A DNA stretch of 64,000 nt from Candidatus Acidiferrales bacterium (GCA_035515795.1 DATJAY010000026.1:1-64000); one strand, 5' to 3'. Shown: positions 40,491 through 53,246, counted from the first letter of the stretch. Notes: generated by a model not told the origin, from the letters alone. Numbers and translations are program-made.

Positions 40491-41254
40491 ATGACTTTTC
40501 AAATTTGGTTCTTACCGTTCCTCCTGCTCGCCACGGCGACACTCGTCGCGTTTCCGTTGAGCCGTTATATGGCGTGGATCATGGAGGGGAATTATCGTCC
40601 ACCCCGAATATTTGTATGGTTCGAGAAACGATTGGACAGCGGCCATCAGAACTGGAAACAATATCTTGTAGCGCTGCTTGTTTTCAATACCGCACTCGGA
40701 ATCTTCGGATTCCTTGTCCTTGCGCTTCAAGAATACTTGCCGCTGAACCCATTGCATAGACCGATGGTTGCACCGAGCACGATATTCAACAGCGTGATAT
40801 CGTTCATGACAAACACGAACCTGCAGCATTATTCCGGCGACCAGCATTTTTCGAACTTCAGTCAGATTTTCTTCGACATATCGAACATGTTTATGTCTGC
40901 CGCAATCGGGTTGTGCGCCTTGACAGCCATAATCAGAGCCCTGCGCAGCGATTCTCATCTTGGAAATTTCTTCCTCGACATGTGTGGCGCGTGCTGATTT
41001 ACATGTTCATCCCTGCTGCATTTATCTTTAGCCTGATTTTCATCACGCAAGGCAGTCCAATGACTCTCCAGAGCATTTATCATCTTACTGCTCTTGAAGG
41101 AGGACCTCAGTCGATAATAGTAGGGCCGGTTGCTGCACTTGAATCGATCAAAATGCTCGGAACGATTCTCATTGTCGGTGCATTGCTTTTTCTCCCGATA
41201 GCCGTTCTTGGACCGATAGCTGAACATGTTGGGCCGATCCCATTTGGCGGATAA
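40491..41254 (+). pseudogene. kdpA: Broken kdpA (frameshift and internal deletion)
   Basis: The first 164 residues are a normal KdpA N-terminus (MTFQIWFLPFLLLATATLVAFPLSRYMAWIMEG). The frame is then lost by a 2-base TG insertion at about 40981-40986 (ATGTGTGGCGC, where the intact copy has ATGTGGCGC). Homology continues in the shifted frame (IFITQGSPMTLQSIYHLTALEGG, IVGPVAALESIKMLGT) and then jumps straight to the C-terminus (ILIVGALLFLPIAVLGPIAEHVGPIPFGG). Compared with the intact kdpA at 44733-46529, 1035 bases are missing between two CTCGGAAC repeats. The K+ filter segment (GTNGGGFYGMNSAHP) is part of the missing piece. It cannot make a working subunit. Confidence 0.92.
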
Positions 41255-41318
41255 CGAGAAACTAAATGTTCGAAAATGCTCTGAGAATTTTGAATAAGAA
41301 ATCTTTAAGGAGTTAAAC

Positions 41319-43487
41319 ATGAACGAAGTGCAAGACATAGCGAGTGAAGTGGAGGACATGAAGAATATGTCGACTTCAAAATCAAAGAAGCCCCTCCGCC
41401 GCGTGCGAGCAAGAAAACTGCTTGAAAGAGAAACGGCAATGGCGGCATTGAAACAGTCTTTTGTCATGCTTCGCCCGGACATACAATGGAAAAATCCGGT
41501 GATGTTCACAGTAGAAGTCGGAGCAATATTGACATTACTGTATGTTTTTGACGCAGCATTCGGCGGTCACGTGAGCATCGTACCGGTCTCTTACTTCATA
41601 GCATTAACCGTCTGGCTTTTTCTTACAGTGTGGTTCGCGAATTTCGCGACCGCACTTGCGGAAGCTCGCGGTAAAGCTCAAGCCGAGTCGTTGAGAAAGG
41701 CTCGACACGACACGATGGCATATCGAATGACTTCGACGGGATCAATTGAAGGAGTTTCGTCGAGCGTACTTAAGCTCGGCGATCGCGTAGTGGTCCAGGC
41801 CGGACAGATGATCCCTATGGATGGCGAGATCATCGAAGGAATTGCTTCTGTGGACGAATCCGCGATCACGGGTGAATCAGCACCGGTAATCCGGGCTGCA
41901 CACAGTGATGCTTCAGGTGTTACCGGCGGGACTTATGTTCTCTCCGACAAGATAACGGTCGAAATCACAAGCAATCCCGGCGAATCGTTTCTCGACAAAA
42001 TGATAGGATTGGTAGAGGGTGCGATCAGACAGCGAAGTCCTAACGAAATTGCGTTGACCTTGGTTCTCTCTGCCTTCACGCTGATTTTCTTGATCGTCGT
42101 CGTTCCACTCTGGCCAATGGCGTGGAACGCCGAGCAATATATGGCCGGCTATCTCGGGATTTCAGAACCTCTCAAGAGTCTCGGTACGGATGTGCCTACG
42201 TTAGTTGCGCTTATTGTCTGTCTAATCCCGACTACCATTGGCGCTTTGCTCGCAGCCATCGGAATCGCCGGGATGGACCGCGCACTTCAATCTAACATAA
42301 TCGCAAAGAGCGGAAAGTCTGTCGAGATGGCCGGTGATATAGATGTCGTACTACTCGACAAGACTGGGACGATCACGCTTGGAAACAGACACGCCACCGG
42401 GTTTTTCCCGGTAGGTGCTTATAAAGAAGCCGACTTAGCCCGGCTTGCGGCGTTGTCCTCAATTGCTGATGAGACCCCTGAAGGGAAAAGCATTGTAAGG
42501 CTTTATGAAAAACACAGCAAAGACCCTATCAAGGCTCCGAATGATGTGACATTCGTTCCTTTTACGGCCCAGACCCGCATGAGCGGTATAGACTTTTCAG
42601 GAGGACGCGAGGTTCGAAAGGGTGCACCCGATGCCGTGATTAAATTTGTCCAGGAAAATAACGGTACGATACCTTCTGAACTTAATTCAATAGTCAATGA
42701 CGTTGCAAAGAAAGGTGCTACACCATTGGTCGTTGCGGATGATTCTCACGTGGTCGGCGTGATTTCGCTTGAAGACATCTTGAAGCCGAATACCAAAGAG
42801 CGCTTTGACCAGCTGAGAAAGATGGGATTGAGGACCGTCATGATTACAGGCGACAATCCTGTCACAGCCGCGGCTATTGCCGCGCAGGCAGGAGTCGATG
42901 ATTATATTGCACAAGCGACTCCAGAGACGAAGCTTGAGTTTATCCGGAATGAGCAAGCTGACGGAAAGCTCATTGCCATGATGGGAGATGGTACTAACGA
43001 CGCTCCCGCGCTTGCCCAGGCAGATGTAGCACTCGCAATGAATGCCGGTACACAGGCGGCGAAAGAGGCGGCTAACATGGTCGATCTCGACAGCGATCCG
43101 ACGAAATTGCTCGAAGTCGTTCATGTCGGGAAGCAGCTCCTTATAACCCGTGGAGCCCTGACTACTTTTTCGATAGCCAACGACGTCGCGAAATACTTTG
43201 CAATTATTCCGGCACTTTTTGCCGGTACATTGCCGTGGCTTAAAGCAGTTGACATTATGAACTTGCATTCTCCGACATCGGCAATCCTGTCGGCAGTGAT
43301 ATTTAATGCTTTGATCATTCCGGCTTTGATTCCTGTCGCATTAAAAGGAGTTAAGTATCGGATCATGGGCGCGGACGATTTGCTGAAGAGGAACCTGTTT
43401 AACTGGGGACTCGGCGGCGTTATCCTCCCGTTCATCGGTATCAAGCTGATCGACATGATCATGGTCGCTCTGCATTTTGTGAATTAA
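41319..43487 (+). CDS. kdpB: KdpB, P-type ATPase subunit (cluster 1)
   Basis: A 722-residue P-type ATPase. Features: [15 protein letters not shown] (A-domain TGES at 184-187), [56 protein letters not shown] (phosphorylated Asp347 in DKTGT), RKGAPDAV (nucleotide site) and [43 protein letters not shown] (TGDG-like hinge). The N-terminal about 45 residues form a long charged extension (EVEDMKNMSTSKSKKPLRRVRARK), not seen in the second copy. It follows the kdpA relic, and an intact kdpA lies downstream, so the complex can still be assembled. Confidence 0.97.
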   Translation: MNEVQDIASEVEDMKNMSTSKSKKPLRRVRARKLLERETAMAALKQSFVMLRPDIQWKNPVMFTVEVGAILTLLYVFDAAFGGHVSIVPVSYFIALTVWLFLTVWFANFATALAEARGKAQAESLRKARHDTMAYRMTSTGSIEGVSSSVLKLGDRVVVQAGQMIPMDGEIIEGIASVDESAITGESAPVIRAAHSDASGVTGGTYVLSDKITVEITSNPGESFLDKMIGLVEGAIRQRSPNEIALTLVLSAFTLIFLIVVVPLWPMAWNAEQYMAGYLGISEPLKSLGTDVPTLVALIVCLIPTTIGALLAAIGIAGMDRALQSNIIAKSGKSVEMAGDIDVVLLDKTGTITLGNRHATGFFPVGAYKEADLARLAALSSIADETPEGKSIVRLYEKHSKDPIKAPNDVTFVPFTAQTRMSGIDFSGGREVRKGAPDAVIKFVQENNGTIPSELNSIVNDVAKKGATPLVVADDSHVVGVISLEDILKPNTKERFDQLRKMGLRTVMITGDNPVTAAAIAAQAGVDDYIAQATPETKLEFIRNEQADGKLIAMMGDGTNDAPALAQADVALAMNAGTQAAKEAANMVDLDSDPTKLLEVVHVGKQLLITRGALTTFSIANDVAKYFAIIPALFAGTLPWLKAVDIMNLHSPTSAILSAVIFNALIIPALIPVALKGVKYRIMGADDLLKRNLFNWGLGGVILPFIGIKLIDMIMVALHFVN

Positions 43488-43513
43488 AGTCTAAGAAATT
43501 GGAGAATACTAAG

Positions 43514-44533
43514 ATGGCTAAAATTATATCAAAAAGTTTTCTGCTCCTGTTCTTTGCAGTCGTTATATGCTGCGTACTTTATCCGCTCGTATTGTTGGCA
43601 ATAGGGCAGACGTTATTCCCATTCCAATCTAATGGGAGCATCGTAAAGGGAGAGGACGGTCAACCCGTCGGTTCCTTGCTCATTGCGCAGCCGTTTACGA
43701 AGGATGAATATTTTCAGCCCCGTCCGTCTGCCGCGGGATATGATGGTACCGCCTCGGCCTCATCTGCGTTGGCTTCTTCCAACTATGTCCTGCGTGACCG
43801 GGTAGCACACGTCCTCGGCCCAATAGTAAAATATGCTGCCGGACCGAAAGCCGGCCAGTTAGTCGGTTCAGATATCGAAACGTGGTTCCAGCATGATGTT
43901 TACCAGGGAAGTCGGCACATTGTTGCTCAGTGGGCATCGATGCATCCTGGAGATGCTCTGGCTTGGGTGAACACTGATTCATTGCACACCGCGTACGTTG
44001 CCGATTGGGCGAAGACTCATCCAGATGTCGTCGCTCAATTCATAAGGAGCAACCCGGCTATCTCTCAGCCAGCGCCGTCCGATCTCGCGGTGACATTCTT
44101 TCAGAATTTTTCTAATGAAAATCCCGGTAAGTTTGTTTCTGCCGTAGCTGATACCGGTGCTGATGGCAAGACCATAGTAACTGTGATCAAGCCGGTAAGC
44201 ACCGGTACAGATATTCAGTCCGATTTCTTCGACATGTGGAGACTGGATCATCCGAACGACTCCCTGCAGGATATTCCCGGTGATATGGTTACGACGTCCG
44301 CTTCAGGATTAGACCCGGACATAACGATGGAAAATGCCGAATATCAGCTTGATCGCGTCTCGGCAAAATGGGCGACAGACTTAAAGCGCAACCCTGCAGA
44401 TGTGCGAAGGCAGATTGAAGACCTTCTCCAGAAGGATTCTTTTGCTCCTCTCGATGGACTCGCCGGAGAAAAAATGATAAATGTTCTTCAGGTGAACCTT
44501 GAACTCCGCGGCATGTTCGGAGCACCGCAGTAA
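43514..44533 (+). CDS. kdpC: KdpC with a large central insertion (cluster 1)
   Basis: A 339-residue protein from ATG 43514 (GGAG nine bases upstream); the frame is open from TTG 43499. The N-terminal helix is followed by the KdpC blocks ALGQTLFPFQSNGS-like, GSLLIAQPFTKDEYFQPRPSAAGYDGTASASSALASSNYVLRDRV. The C-terminal block (VTTSASGLDPDITMENAEYQLDRVSAKWATDLKRNPADVRRQIEDLL) is also standard. Between them lie about 140 extra residues (about 95-235; HVLGPIVKYAAGPKAG...DIPGDM) that classical KdpC (about 190 residues) lacks. The insertion contains repeated 'WA..HP' and 'W..THPD' segments. A periplasmic regulatory function is inferred. Confidence 0.9.
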   Translation: MAKIISKSFLLLFFAVVICCVLYPLVLLAIGQTLFPFQSNGSIVKGEDGQPVGSLLIAQPFTKDEYFQPRPSAAGYDGTASASSALASSNYVLRDRVAHVLGPIVKYAAGPKAGQLVGSDIETWFQHDVYQGSRHIVAQWASMHPGDALAWVNTDSLHTAYVADWAKTHPDVVAQFIRSNPAISQPAPSDLAVTFFQNFSNENPGKFVSAVADTGADGKTIVTVIKPVSTGTDIQSDFFDMWRLDHPNDSLQDIPGDMVTTSASGLDPDITMENAEYQLDRVSAKWATDLKRNPADVRRQIEDLLQKDSFAPLDGLAGEKMINVLQVNLELRGMFGAPQ

Positions 44534-44544
44534 GATTTAAAAAT

Positions 44545-44577
44545 TGAGGCGTGCTCGACAGCTCGCGACACGCCTCA
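44545..44577 (+). terminator. Hairpin after cluster 1 kdpC
   Basis: A TGAGGCGTG/CACGCCTCA perfect 9-bp stem (44545-44553 and 44569-44577) with a 15-base loop, 12 bases after the kdpC stop, followed only by GGATTTT. It separates the intact kdpA from the rest of the cluster and may reduce read-through. Confidence 0.6.
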
Positions 44578-44732
44578 GGATTTTAGTCCTCTCTTCGGTT
44601 CCATCTGTTGGGAGGCGGATGGAAAAACCAACTCGCAGAGATCACTTCAGAGCCAACCAATTGGAATAGCTTCGTTAGGTAGTGACCGATAATGTTGTCG
44701 AAAAACTGTTTAAGCAGAATGGAGTTTAGAAA

Positions 44733-46529
44733 ATGGCTATTCAAATTTGGTTGTTACCGGTTCTTCTTCTCGCCACAGCTGCAGCGGTAGCATTTCCGCT
44801 AAGCAAATACATGGCATGGATCATGGACGGAGAATATCGTCCGATCCGAATCTTTGCATGGTTTGAGAAAAAATTGGACAGCGGACATCAGGATTGGAAA
44901 AAGTATCTGATCGCGCTGCTTGTCTTCAACGTGGCACTCGGCATATTCGGTTTTCTCGTACTGGTTCTTCAACAGTACTTGCCTCTCAACCCGTTAAACC
45001 GCCCCATGCTGGCGCCGAGCACAATATTGCACACCGTCATTTCGTTTATGACGAATACGGACCTACAGCATTATTCCGGCGACCAGCATTTTTCAAACTT
45101 CAGCCAGCTCGTCTTCGATTCAATTAACTGGTTTTTGTCTGCCGCAATCGGCTTATGCTCACTGACAGCAATCATCAGAGCATTGCGCAGCGACTCGCAT
45201 CTCGGGAATTTCTTCGTCGACATGTGGCGCGTGATGGTTTACATATTCATCCCCGCTTCATTCGTCTTCAGCTTCATATTCATCACGCAGGGAGTTCCGA
45301 TGACGCTCCAGAGCGTTTACCATCTTACCACTCTTGAATCAGGGCGGCAGTCGATAATCGTCGGCCCGGTTGCCGCGCTGGAATCGATTAAGATGCTCGG
45401 AACAAACGGTGGAGGCTTCTACGGAATGAACTCGGCGCATCCGTTCGAGAATCCAACGGGTTTATCAAATTTCTTCAACAGTTTGACGATGCTTCTTTTC
45501 CCGTTCTCTCTTGTATTCATGTTCGGCAGAATGCTCAAGAAGATGCGCCATGCCTATGTGATTTTCTCCGTAATGCTCTTTCTTATGGTTGTCACGATCG
45601 TGTGGACGATCGCATTCGATACATATCAGCCGAACCCGGCTTTCACCAGTCATCCTATGGCGAGAACTTATTCGGTGCCAAGTGCAACGGCGCAAGGCGG
45701 AACACAGGCCGTGACGCTTCCCGCGGTTGGAGGCTTGCCCGTGGATCAGCATCTCGGCAACCTCGAAGGCAAAGAAATGCGGTTCGGAACATCCGCAGGC
45801 GCTACATTTGCAGCACTGACTGTCGACGTCACCTGTGGTGCTGTAAATTCGGAGCATGACAGCTTGAACCCGCTCGCGGCATTGTCGCCGATGGTCGGGA
45901 TGTGGCTGAACTGCATCTTCGGCGGAAAGGGAGTCGGCATGATAAACATGCTGCTGTTCATTATCATCGGAATATTCGTGGCCGGTATGATGGTCGGCAG
46001 GAGTCCGGAATATCTAGGCAAGAAGATCGGCGCACGGGAAATTAAACTGGCAATAATAGCTCTCTTGGTTCATCCGCTGATGATACTTATGCCGACAGGA
46101 TTGTTTGCCGCCACCGATTGGGGGATGAAGGCTGTAAGCAATCCAGGTCCGCATGGACTCTCGCAAATGTTTTATCAATTCTCCTCGGCTTCAGCAAATA
46201 ATGGTTCTGCTTTCGATGGGCTTGGCGTGACTTACGGTTTTTACAATAACCCGAATCCTGCATCGGAAGCCGCGGCATGGGATATCGCAACGGCAATCGT
46301 GATAGTGATCAGCCGGTTCATCCCTATCATTGCACCAGTTGCCATGGCTGCATTTCTTGGAAGAAAAAAATCGAGTCCGTTTAGTCTCGGCACTTTGCGC
46401 ACGGATACTCCGACGTTCGGATACCTGCTTCTCGGAACCATCCTCATCGTCGGCGCATTGCTTTTTCTCCCGATAGCCGTGCTTGGGCCGATCGCAGAAC
46501 ATCTCGGCCCAATTCCGTTCGGCGGATAA
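44733..46529 (+). CDS. kdpA: KdpA, potassium-binding subunit, intact copy (cluster 1)
   Basis: A 598-residue channel-like subunit that selects K+. The N-terminus is AIQIWLLPVLLLATAAAVAFPLSKYMAWIMDGEY. Selectivity-filter segments are visible: SFMTNTDLQHYSGD, LGTNGGGFYGMNSAHPFENP, TCGAVNSEHDSLNPLAALSP and SASANNGSAFDGLG. The C-terminus is LGTILIVGALLFLPIAVLGPIAEHLGPIPFGG. It resembles the broken copy upstream at roughly 80 percent or more of the bases that I compared, so it is a paralogue that replaces it, not a very recent copy. It lies 200 bases after kdpC and its hairpin, with no KdpE-type box of its own, and is followed by a strong terminator. Confidence 0.96.
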   Translation: MAIQIWLLPVLLLATAAAVAFPLSKYMAWIMDGEYRPIRIFAWFEKKLDSGHQDWKKYLIALLVFNVALGIFGFLVLVLQQYLPLNPLNRPMLAPSTILHTVISFMTNTDLQHYSGDQHFSNFSQLVFDSINWFLSAAIGLCSLTAIIRALRSDSHLGNFFVDMWRVMVYIFIPASFVFSFIFITQGVPMTLQSVYHLTTLESGRQSIIVGPVAALESIKMLGTNGGGFYGMNSAHPFENPTGLSNFFNSLTMLLFPFSLVFMFGRMLKKMRHAYVIFSVMLFLMVVTIVWTIAFDTYQPNPAFTSHPMARTYSVPSATAQGGTQAVTLPAVGGLPVDQHLGNLEGKEMRFGTSAGATFAALTVDVTCGAVNSEHDSLNPLAALSPMVGMWLNCIFGGKGVGMINMLLFIIIGIFVAGMMVGRSPEYLGKKIGAREIKLAIIALLVHPLMILMPTGLFAATDWGMKAVSNPGPHGLSQMFYQFSSASANNGSAFDGLGVTYGFYNNPNPASEAAAWDIATAIVIVISRFIPIIAPVAMAAFLGRKKSSPFSLGTLRTDTPTFGYLLLGTILIVGALLFLPIAVLGPIAEHLGPIPFGG

Positions 46530-46548
46530 AGTAAGATTTAGATCGCAA

Positions 46549-46596
46549 GGCGGCCGTATCCTGGATTTTCTCCCTGGGTGCGGTCGCCCTTTTTTA
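46549..46596 (+). terminator. Rho-independent terminator after kdpA
   Basis: An 8-bp stem GGCGGCCG/CGGTCGCC (46549-46556, 46581-46588; one G-T wobble) with a 24-base loop, followed by CTTTTTT. It closes Kdp cluster 1. Confidence 0.8.
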
Positions 46597-46972
46597 GTTT
46601 AGGCTGCTTTTCTGTCCGTTGTTGCTTGGTTGTCGATTCAGGAAAATGTCAAGTCTGTATTTTGATGCTCCTCTCCTGAATTTCTTCCGATGTCATACCG
46701 AATATCGGAGGCGTTTTTACTTTCAGAAGGTTAAGGTATACATATGATTGTGCGTGATGATGAATCTCGTGTTCCACCATTCCACGAATGCATCTTTTCC
46801 AAATGTCAGCAATAGGCTGTTATGCGACGTATCGTGCCTCCAGACTCAGACAGCGCCATGGAGGGCGCCGCCTTAGACATAGCAATTAACACCTGAATCA
46901 CAAAATAAGAATCAGCGGAAGTTTGGTTAAGGCCTGATTCATACAATTGATACTCTTTCCTATTCCCCTGCT
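46597..46972. other. Intergenic region with a GCGCC...GGCGC palindromic motif
   Basis: About 375 bases between the kdpA terminator and the 3' end of the PEP synthase gene. No coding frame stands out. At 46853-46871 lies a GC-rich motif (GCGCCATGGAGGGCGCCGC) that recurs, with two changes, at 50010-50028 on the other side of the PEP synthase gene. The remainder is featureless. Confidence 0.5.
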
Positions 46973-50225
<3,253 letters not shown>

Positions 50226-50277
50226 TTTTATGATTTCTTTATGTCTTTGCTCCCGCTCTTTATATCCCCTTAATTGC
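50226..50277 (+). promoter_or_regulatory. Kdp-type box C (upstream of cluster 2 kdpC)
   Basis: The third gapless copy of the 52-base box: TTATGATTTCTTTATG, CTCTTTATAT and TTAATTGC at the same spacing as in A and B. The first half differs from box B by only a few bases. It lies 71 bases before the ATG of kdpC and serves the only upstream region of cluster 2, which carries its own kdpD and kdpE. This makes autoregulation by KdpE plausible. Confidence 0.7.
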
Positions 50278-50348
50278 ACAACATATCCGGCATTGACAAT
50301 ATTTATCCCGATGAAAAAAGTATATCTCTACAACTACGAGGATGAAAA

Positions 50349-50948
50349 ATGTTTTTGAAAAATCTCCGCATTGCCGGGATCAGCATCCTGCTGTTCACCG
50401 TCCTCACCGGTCTACTTTATCCGTTAGCAATTACCGGCATTTCACAATTAATCTTCCCATCCCAGGCTAATGGAAGCCTGATCACGAAGGATGGAAAAGT
50501 GGTCGGCTCGACCTTGATCGGACAGCCTTTCAGCGATCCGAAATATTTTTGGAGCCGTCTTTCGCCGACGAGTCCGTACCAGTATAACGCCGCGGCATCG
50601 ACGGGCTCGAATTACGGGCCGCTGAATCCCGCGCTCCTTGCCGAAGTGAACCAAAGGATCGGCGATCTTAAAAAGGTCGATCCTTTGAATACGCAGCCTA
50701 TCCCGGTAGATCTTGTTACTTCGTCCGGAAGCGGGCTCGATCCGCATATAAGCATAGCGGCGGCGCTGTACCAGCTTCCGAGAGTCGCAAGAGTCCGCGG
50801 GTTGAAGGCCGATCAGGTTCGTGACCTCATCGACAAATATACCGAGGGAAGATTTCTAGGATTTATCGGCGAGCCCGGAGTCGATGTGCTTAAGTTGAAT
50901 TTGGCACTGGATGAATTGTCTTCCGGAAAGGGAGAATACCAACATTAA
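50349..50948 (+). CDS. kdpC: KdpC subunit, standard length (cluster 2)
   Basis: A 199-residue protein with one N-terminal helix ([26 protein letters not shown]) and the family blocks [61 protein letters not shown] and [30 protein letters not shown] ('[14 protein letters not shown]'), then [20 protein letters not shown]. Length is classical. It comes before kdpF, kdpA and kdpB, the reverse of the usual FABC order, and is separated from the micropeptide by a 77-bp inverted-repeat element. Confidence 0.95.
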   Translation: MFLKNLRIAGISILLFTVLTGLLYPLAITGISQLIFPSQANGSLITKDGKVVGSTLIGQPFSDPKYFWSRLSPTSPYQYNAAASTGSNYGPLNPALLAEVNQRIGDLKKVDPLNTQPIPVDLVTSSGSGLDPHISIAAALYQLPRVARVRGLKADQVRDLIDKYTEGRFLGFIGEPGVDVLKLNLALDELSSGKGEYQH

Positions 50949-50949
50949 G

Positions 50950-51026
50950 TGTCATTCCCGCGCGATCTTGGCGGGAATCCAGGCTGCGCTTGACCAGATC
51001 CCCGATAGAAACATTCGGGAATGACA
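50950..51026. repeat. 77-bp terminal-inverted-repeat element
   Basis: Begins TGTCATTCCCG (50950-50960) and ends CGGGAATGACA (51016-51026), perfect 11-bp inverted ends. A second internal palindrome pairs ATTCCCGC with GCGGGAAT near the left end. This is the style of the short ATTCCC...GGGAAT repeat found in many bacterial genomes. It sits between kdpC and the micropeptide and may fold as a hairpin in their transcript. Confidence 0.75.
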
Positions 51027-51066
51027 AAAAGAGGAAAATGAAAACTGAAGGTTTGGAGAAATAACA

Positions 51067-51201
51067 ATGGATCTAATTTATCTTGGCATCACTGCTGCGC
51101 TTCTTCTATTGACATGGGGACTCATGAAAATATGCGAGCTTCCTCCCGAGGGTGCGAAATCTTCTTCGGAGGAAGAACAGAAATTTGGAGGAAAATCATG
51201 A
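51067..51201 (+). CDS. Single-helix micropeptide upstream of kdpF (cluster 2)
   Basis: A 44-residue peptide: MDLIYLGITAALLLLTWGLM, then KICELPPEGAKSSSEEEQKF. One membrane helix ends in a Cys-Glu, followed by an acidic tail. GGAG lies upstream and its stop overlaps the kdpF ATG as ATGA. Cluster 1 has a similar peptide before its kdpF. It may assemble with the Kdp complex. No known function. Confidence 0.7.
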   Translation: MDLIYLGITAALLLLTWGLMKICELPPEGAKSSSEEEQKFGGKS

Positions 51202-51290
51202 ACTGGCTCTATTTGGTTGCAGGAGTCATATCACTAGCTCTGTTTGTCTATTTGTTTATCGCACTTCTTAATCCGGAGAGATTCGAATGA
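51198..51290 (+). CDS. kdpF: KdpF small subunit (cluster 2)
   Basis: A 30-residue peptide: MNWLYLVAGVISLALFVYLF, then IALLNPERFE. 'YLF.ALL.PE.F' is the KdpF signature. It overlaps both neighbours by ATGA, so micropeptide, kdpF and kdpA are translationally coupled. It stabilises the KdpFABC complex in the membrane. Confidence 0.93.
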   Translation: MNWLYLVAGVISLALFVYLFIALLNPERFE

Positions 51291-53029
51291 CACTTGAAGG
51301 CATATTTCAAATAATTTTTTACCTGCTCGTTCTGGTGTTTCTCGCCAAACCGCTGGGCGAATTCATGGCCAGGATATTCGAAGGAAAGAAAACATTTCTT
51401 CATCCGATTTTCGGGCCGGTAGAGAAATTTATCTATCGTGTTTCGGGAATCAACCCTGATGAGGAGATGGATTGGAAGCAGAATGCAATAGCGATGATGA
51501 TCTTCAATGTCTTCGGAATCGCAATCGTCTATGCCCTGCAGCGGCTTCAACAATTTCTCCCGTTGAATCCAATGCATTTTGGTGCTGTAAGTCCTGATTC
51601 GTCGTTTAATACCGCGGTTAGCTTCGGGACTAACACCAACTGGCAGGGATATGGCGGCGAGACGACAATGAGCTATCTGACGCAGATGCTGGCGCTGACG
51701 ACACAAAATTTTGTCTCAGCAGCAACTGGAATTGCGGTGCTTGTTCTTTTTATTCGCGGGCTTGTTCGTCATTCCGCGAAGACACTTGGAAATTTCTGGG
51801 TTGACCTGACGCGAAGTACCTTATATGTGTTGCTGCCGTTGTCGGTGATTCTTGCTTTACTCCTCGTGTCGCAAGGTACTGTACAAACATTCTCGTCATA
51901 CGCAACGGCGAAATTTGTTCAGCCGACGGCAGACACCAGCGGAGCCGCAGTCACTGAACAGGTCATAGCCGTCGGTCCCGCCGCTTCACAAATTGCCATC
52001 AAGCAGCTTGGCACGAACGGCGGCGGGTTCTTCAACGTAAACTCTGCGCATCCTTATGAAAATCCGACTCCATTCTCAAATTTTCTTGAGATGATCGCAA
52101 TCCTGCTTATCGGGGCTGCACTTTGCTTCACGTTTGGGAGGATGGTTGGCGACACGAGGCAGGGATGGGCTCTGATTTCTGCGATGCTGATAATATTAGT
52201 AGCAATGTTGTTTGTATGCTATCCGGCAGAACAAGGTGGAAATCCTCTCCTCGCAAAACTTGGAGTGGATCAGACTGCCAGTGTCTTCCAGTCTGGCGGA
52301 AATATGGAAGGAAAAGAGGTTAGATTCGGGATTGCTAATTCGGCTTTGTGGGCGACGATAACAACCTCGGCCTCGAATGGCTCGGTTAATTCGATGCACG
52401 ATTCTTACACGCCGCTCGGAGGATTAATTCCTTTGGTCGCGATGCACCTCGGCGAAGTTGTTTTCGGCGGCGTTGGCTCAGGTTTATATGGAATGCTGGT
52501 GTTTGTAATTGTCGCGGTCTTTGTTGCAGGGCTTCTCGTCGGCAGGACACCTGAATATTTGGGACATAAGATTGAAGCGTATGATATGAAGATGGCATCC
52601 CTTCTCATTCTCATCATGCCGATCCTAGTCTTGATATTCACTGCATTGGCAGTTGTACTTCCAGCAGGGATGGCCGGAATAGCCAATCCTGGTCCGCACG
52701 GCTTTAGCGAAATTCTGTATTGCTTTACCTCCCAAGGCAACAACAATGGAAGCGCATTCGCGGGAATAGGTGCCAACACACCATTCTATAATATCACCGG
52801 CGCTATCGATATGTTTGTTTCCCGTTATTGGCTAGCAATTCCTACGTTGGCACTAGCTGGTTCGCTGGTCCGCAAGAAGAAAGTGCCGCCAAGCGAGGGA
52901 ACTTTACCGACCTACACTCCTCTGTTCGTTTTCTGGCTGATCTCGGTAATCTTAATTGTCGGTGCGCTAAATTTTTTCCCCGCGCTTGCACTTGGCCCGG
53001 TTGTCGAACATTTAATGATGGTACACTGA
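51287..53029 (+). CDS. kdpA: KdpA, potassium-binding subunit (cluster 2)
   Basis: A 580-residue subunit, clearly distinct from the cluster 1 copy. The filter segments are SFGTNTNWQGYGGE, LGTNGGGFFNVNSAHPYENPT, SASNGSVNSMHDSYTPLGG and SQGNNNGSAFAGIG. The N-terminus (LEGIFQIIFYLLVLVFLAKPLGEFMARIFEG) and the length resemble the E. coli type (557 residues) more than the cluster 1 copy does. The C-terminus ends LIVGALNFFPALALGPVVEHL. Together with the classic-length KdpC this looks like a canonical Kdp set, whereas cluster 1 is the variant one. Confidence 0.97.
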   Translation: MTLEGIFQIIFYLLVLVFLAKPLGEFMARIFEGKKTFLHPIFGPVEKFIYRVSGINPDEEMDWKQNAIAMMIFNVFGIAIVYALQRLQQFLPLNPMHFGAVSPDSSFNTAVSFGTNTNWQGYGGETTMSYLTQMLALTTQNFVSAATGIAVLVLFIRGLVRHSAKTLGNFWVDLTRSTLYVLLPLSVILALLLVSQGTVQTFSSYATAKFVQPTADTSGAAVTEQVIAVGPAASQIAIKQLGTNGGGFFNVNSAHPYENPTPFSNFLEMIAILLIGAALCFTFGRMVGDTRQGWALISAMLIILVAMLFVCYPAEQGGNPLLAKLGVDQTASVFQSGGNMEGKEVRFGIANSALWATITTSASNGSVNSMHDSYTPLGGLIPLVAMHLGEVVFGGVGSGLYGMLVFVIVAVFVAGLLVGRTPEYLGHKIEAYDMKMASLLILIMPILVLIFTALAVVLPAGMAGIANPGPHGFSEILYCFTSQGNNNGSAFAGIGANTPFYNITGAIDMFVSRYWLAIPTLALAGSLVRKKKVPPSEGTLPTYTPLFVFWLISVILIVGALNFFPALALGPVVEHLMMVH

Positions 53030-53246
53030 ACGACAATGAGCGCGGGCACATTTCGTCTGTTTAGACATCGTTTGCCGTACAGATTTCAGATTACAGTTGA
53101 ATGGGATAATTTGCACAGTTCGCGAATTTTCATTCAACATTCTTATGGTTTGTCTGCGCTTATCTTTATGAGACATGTTGTTCATTCTCTTCTCTTTGTC
53201 TCGAGGTTGAGACGAAAGACTTCGCTTGAAAAAGGAAAACTTGTTT

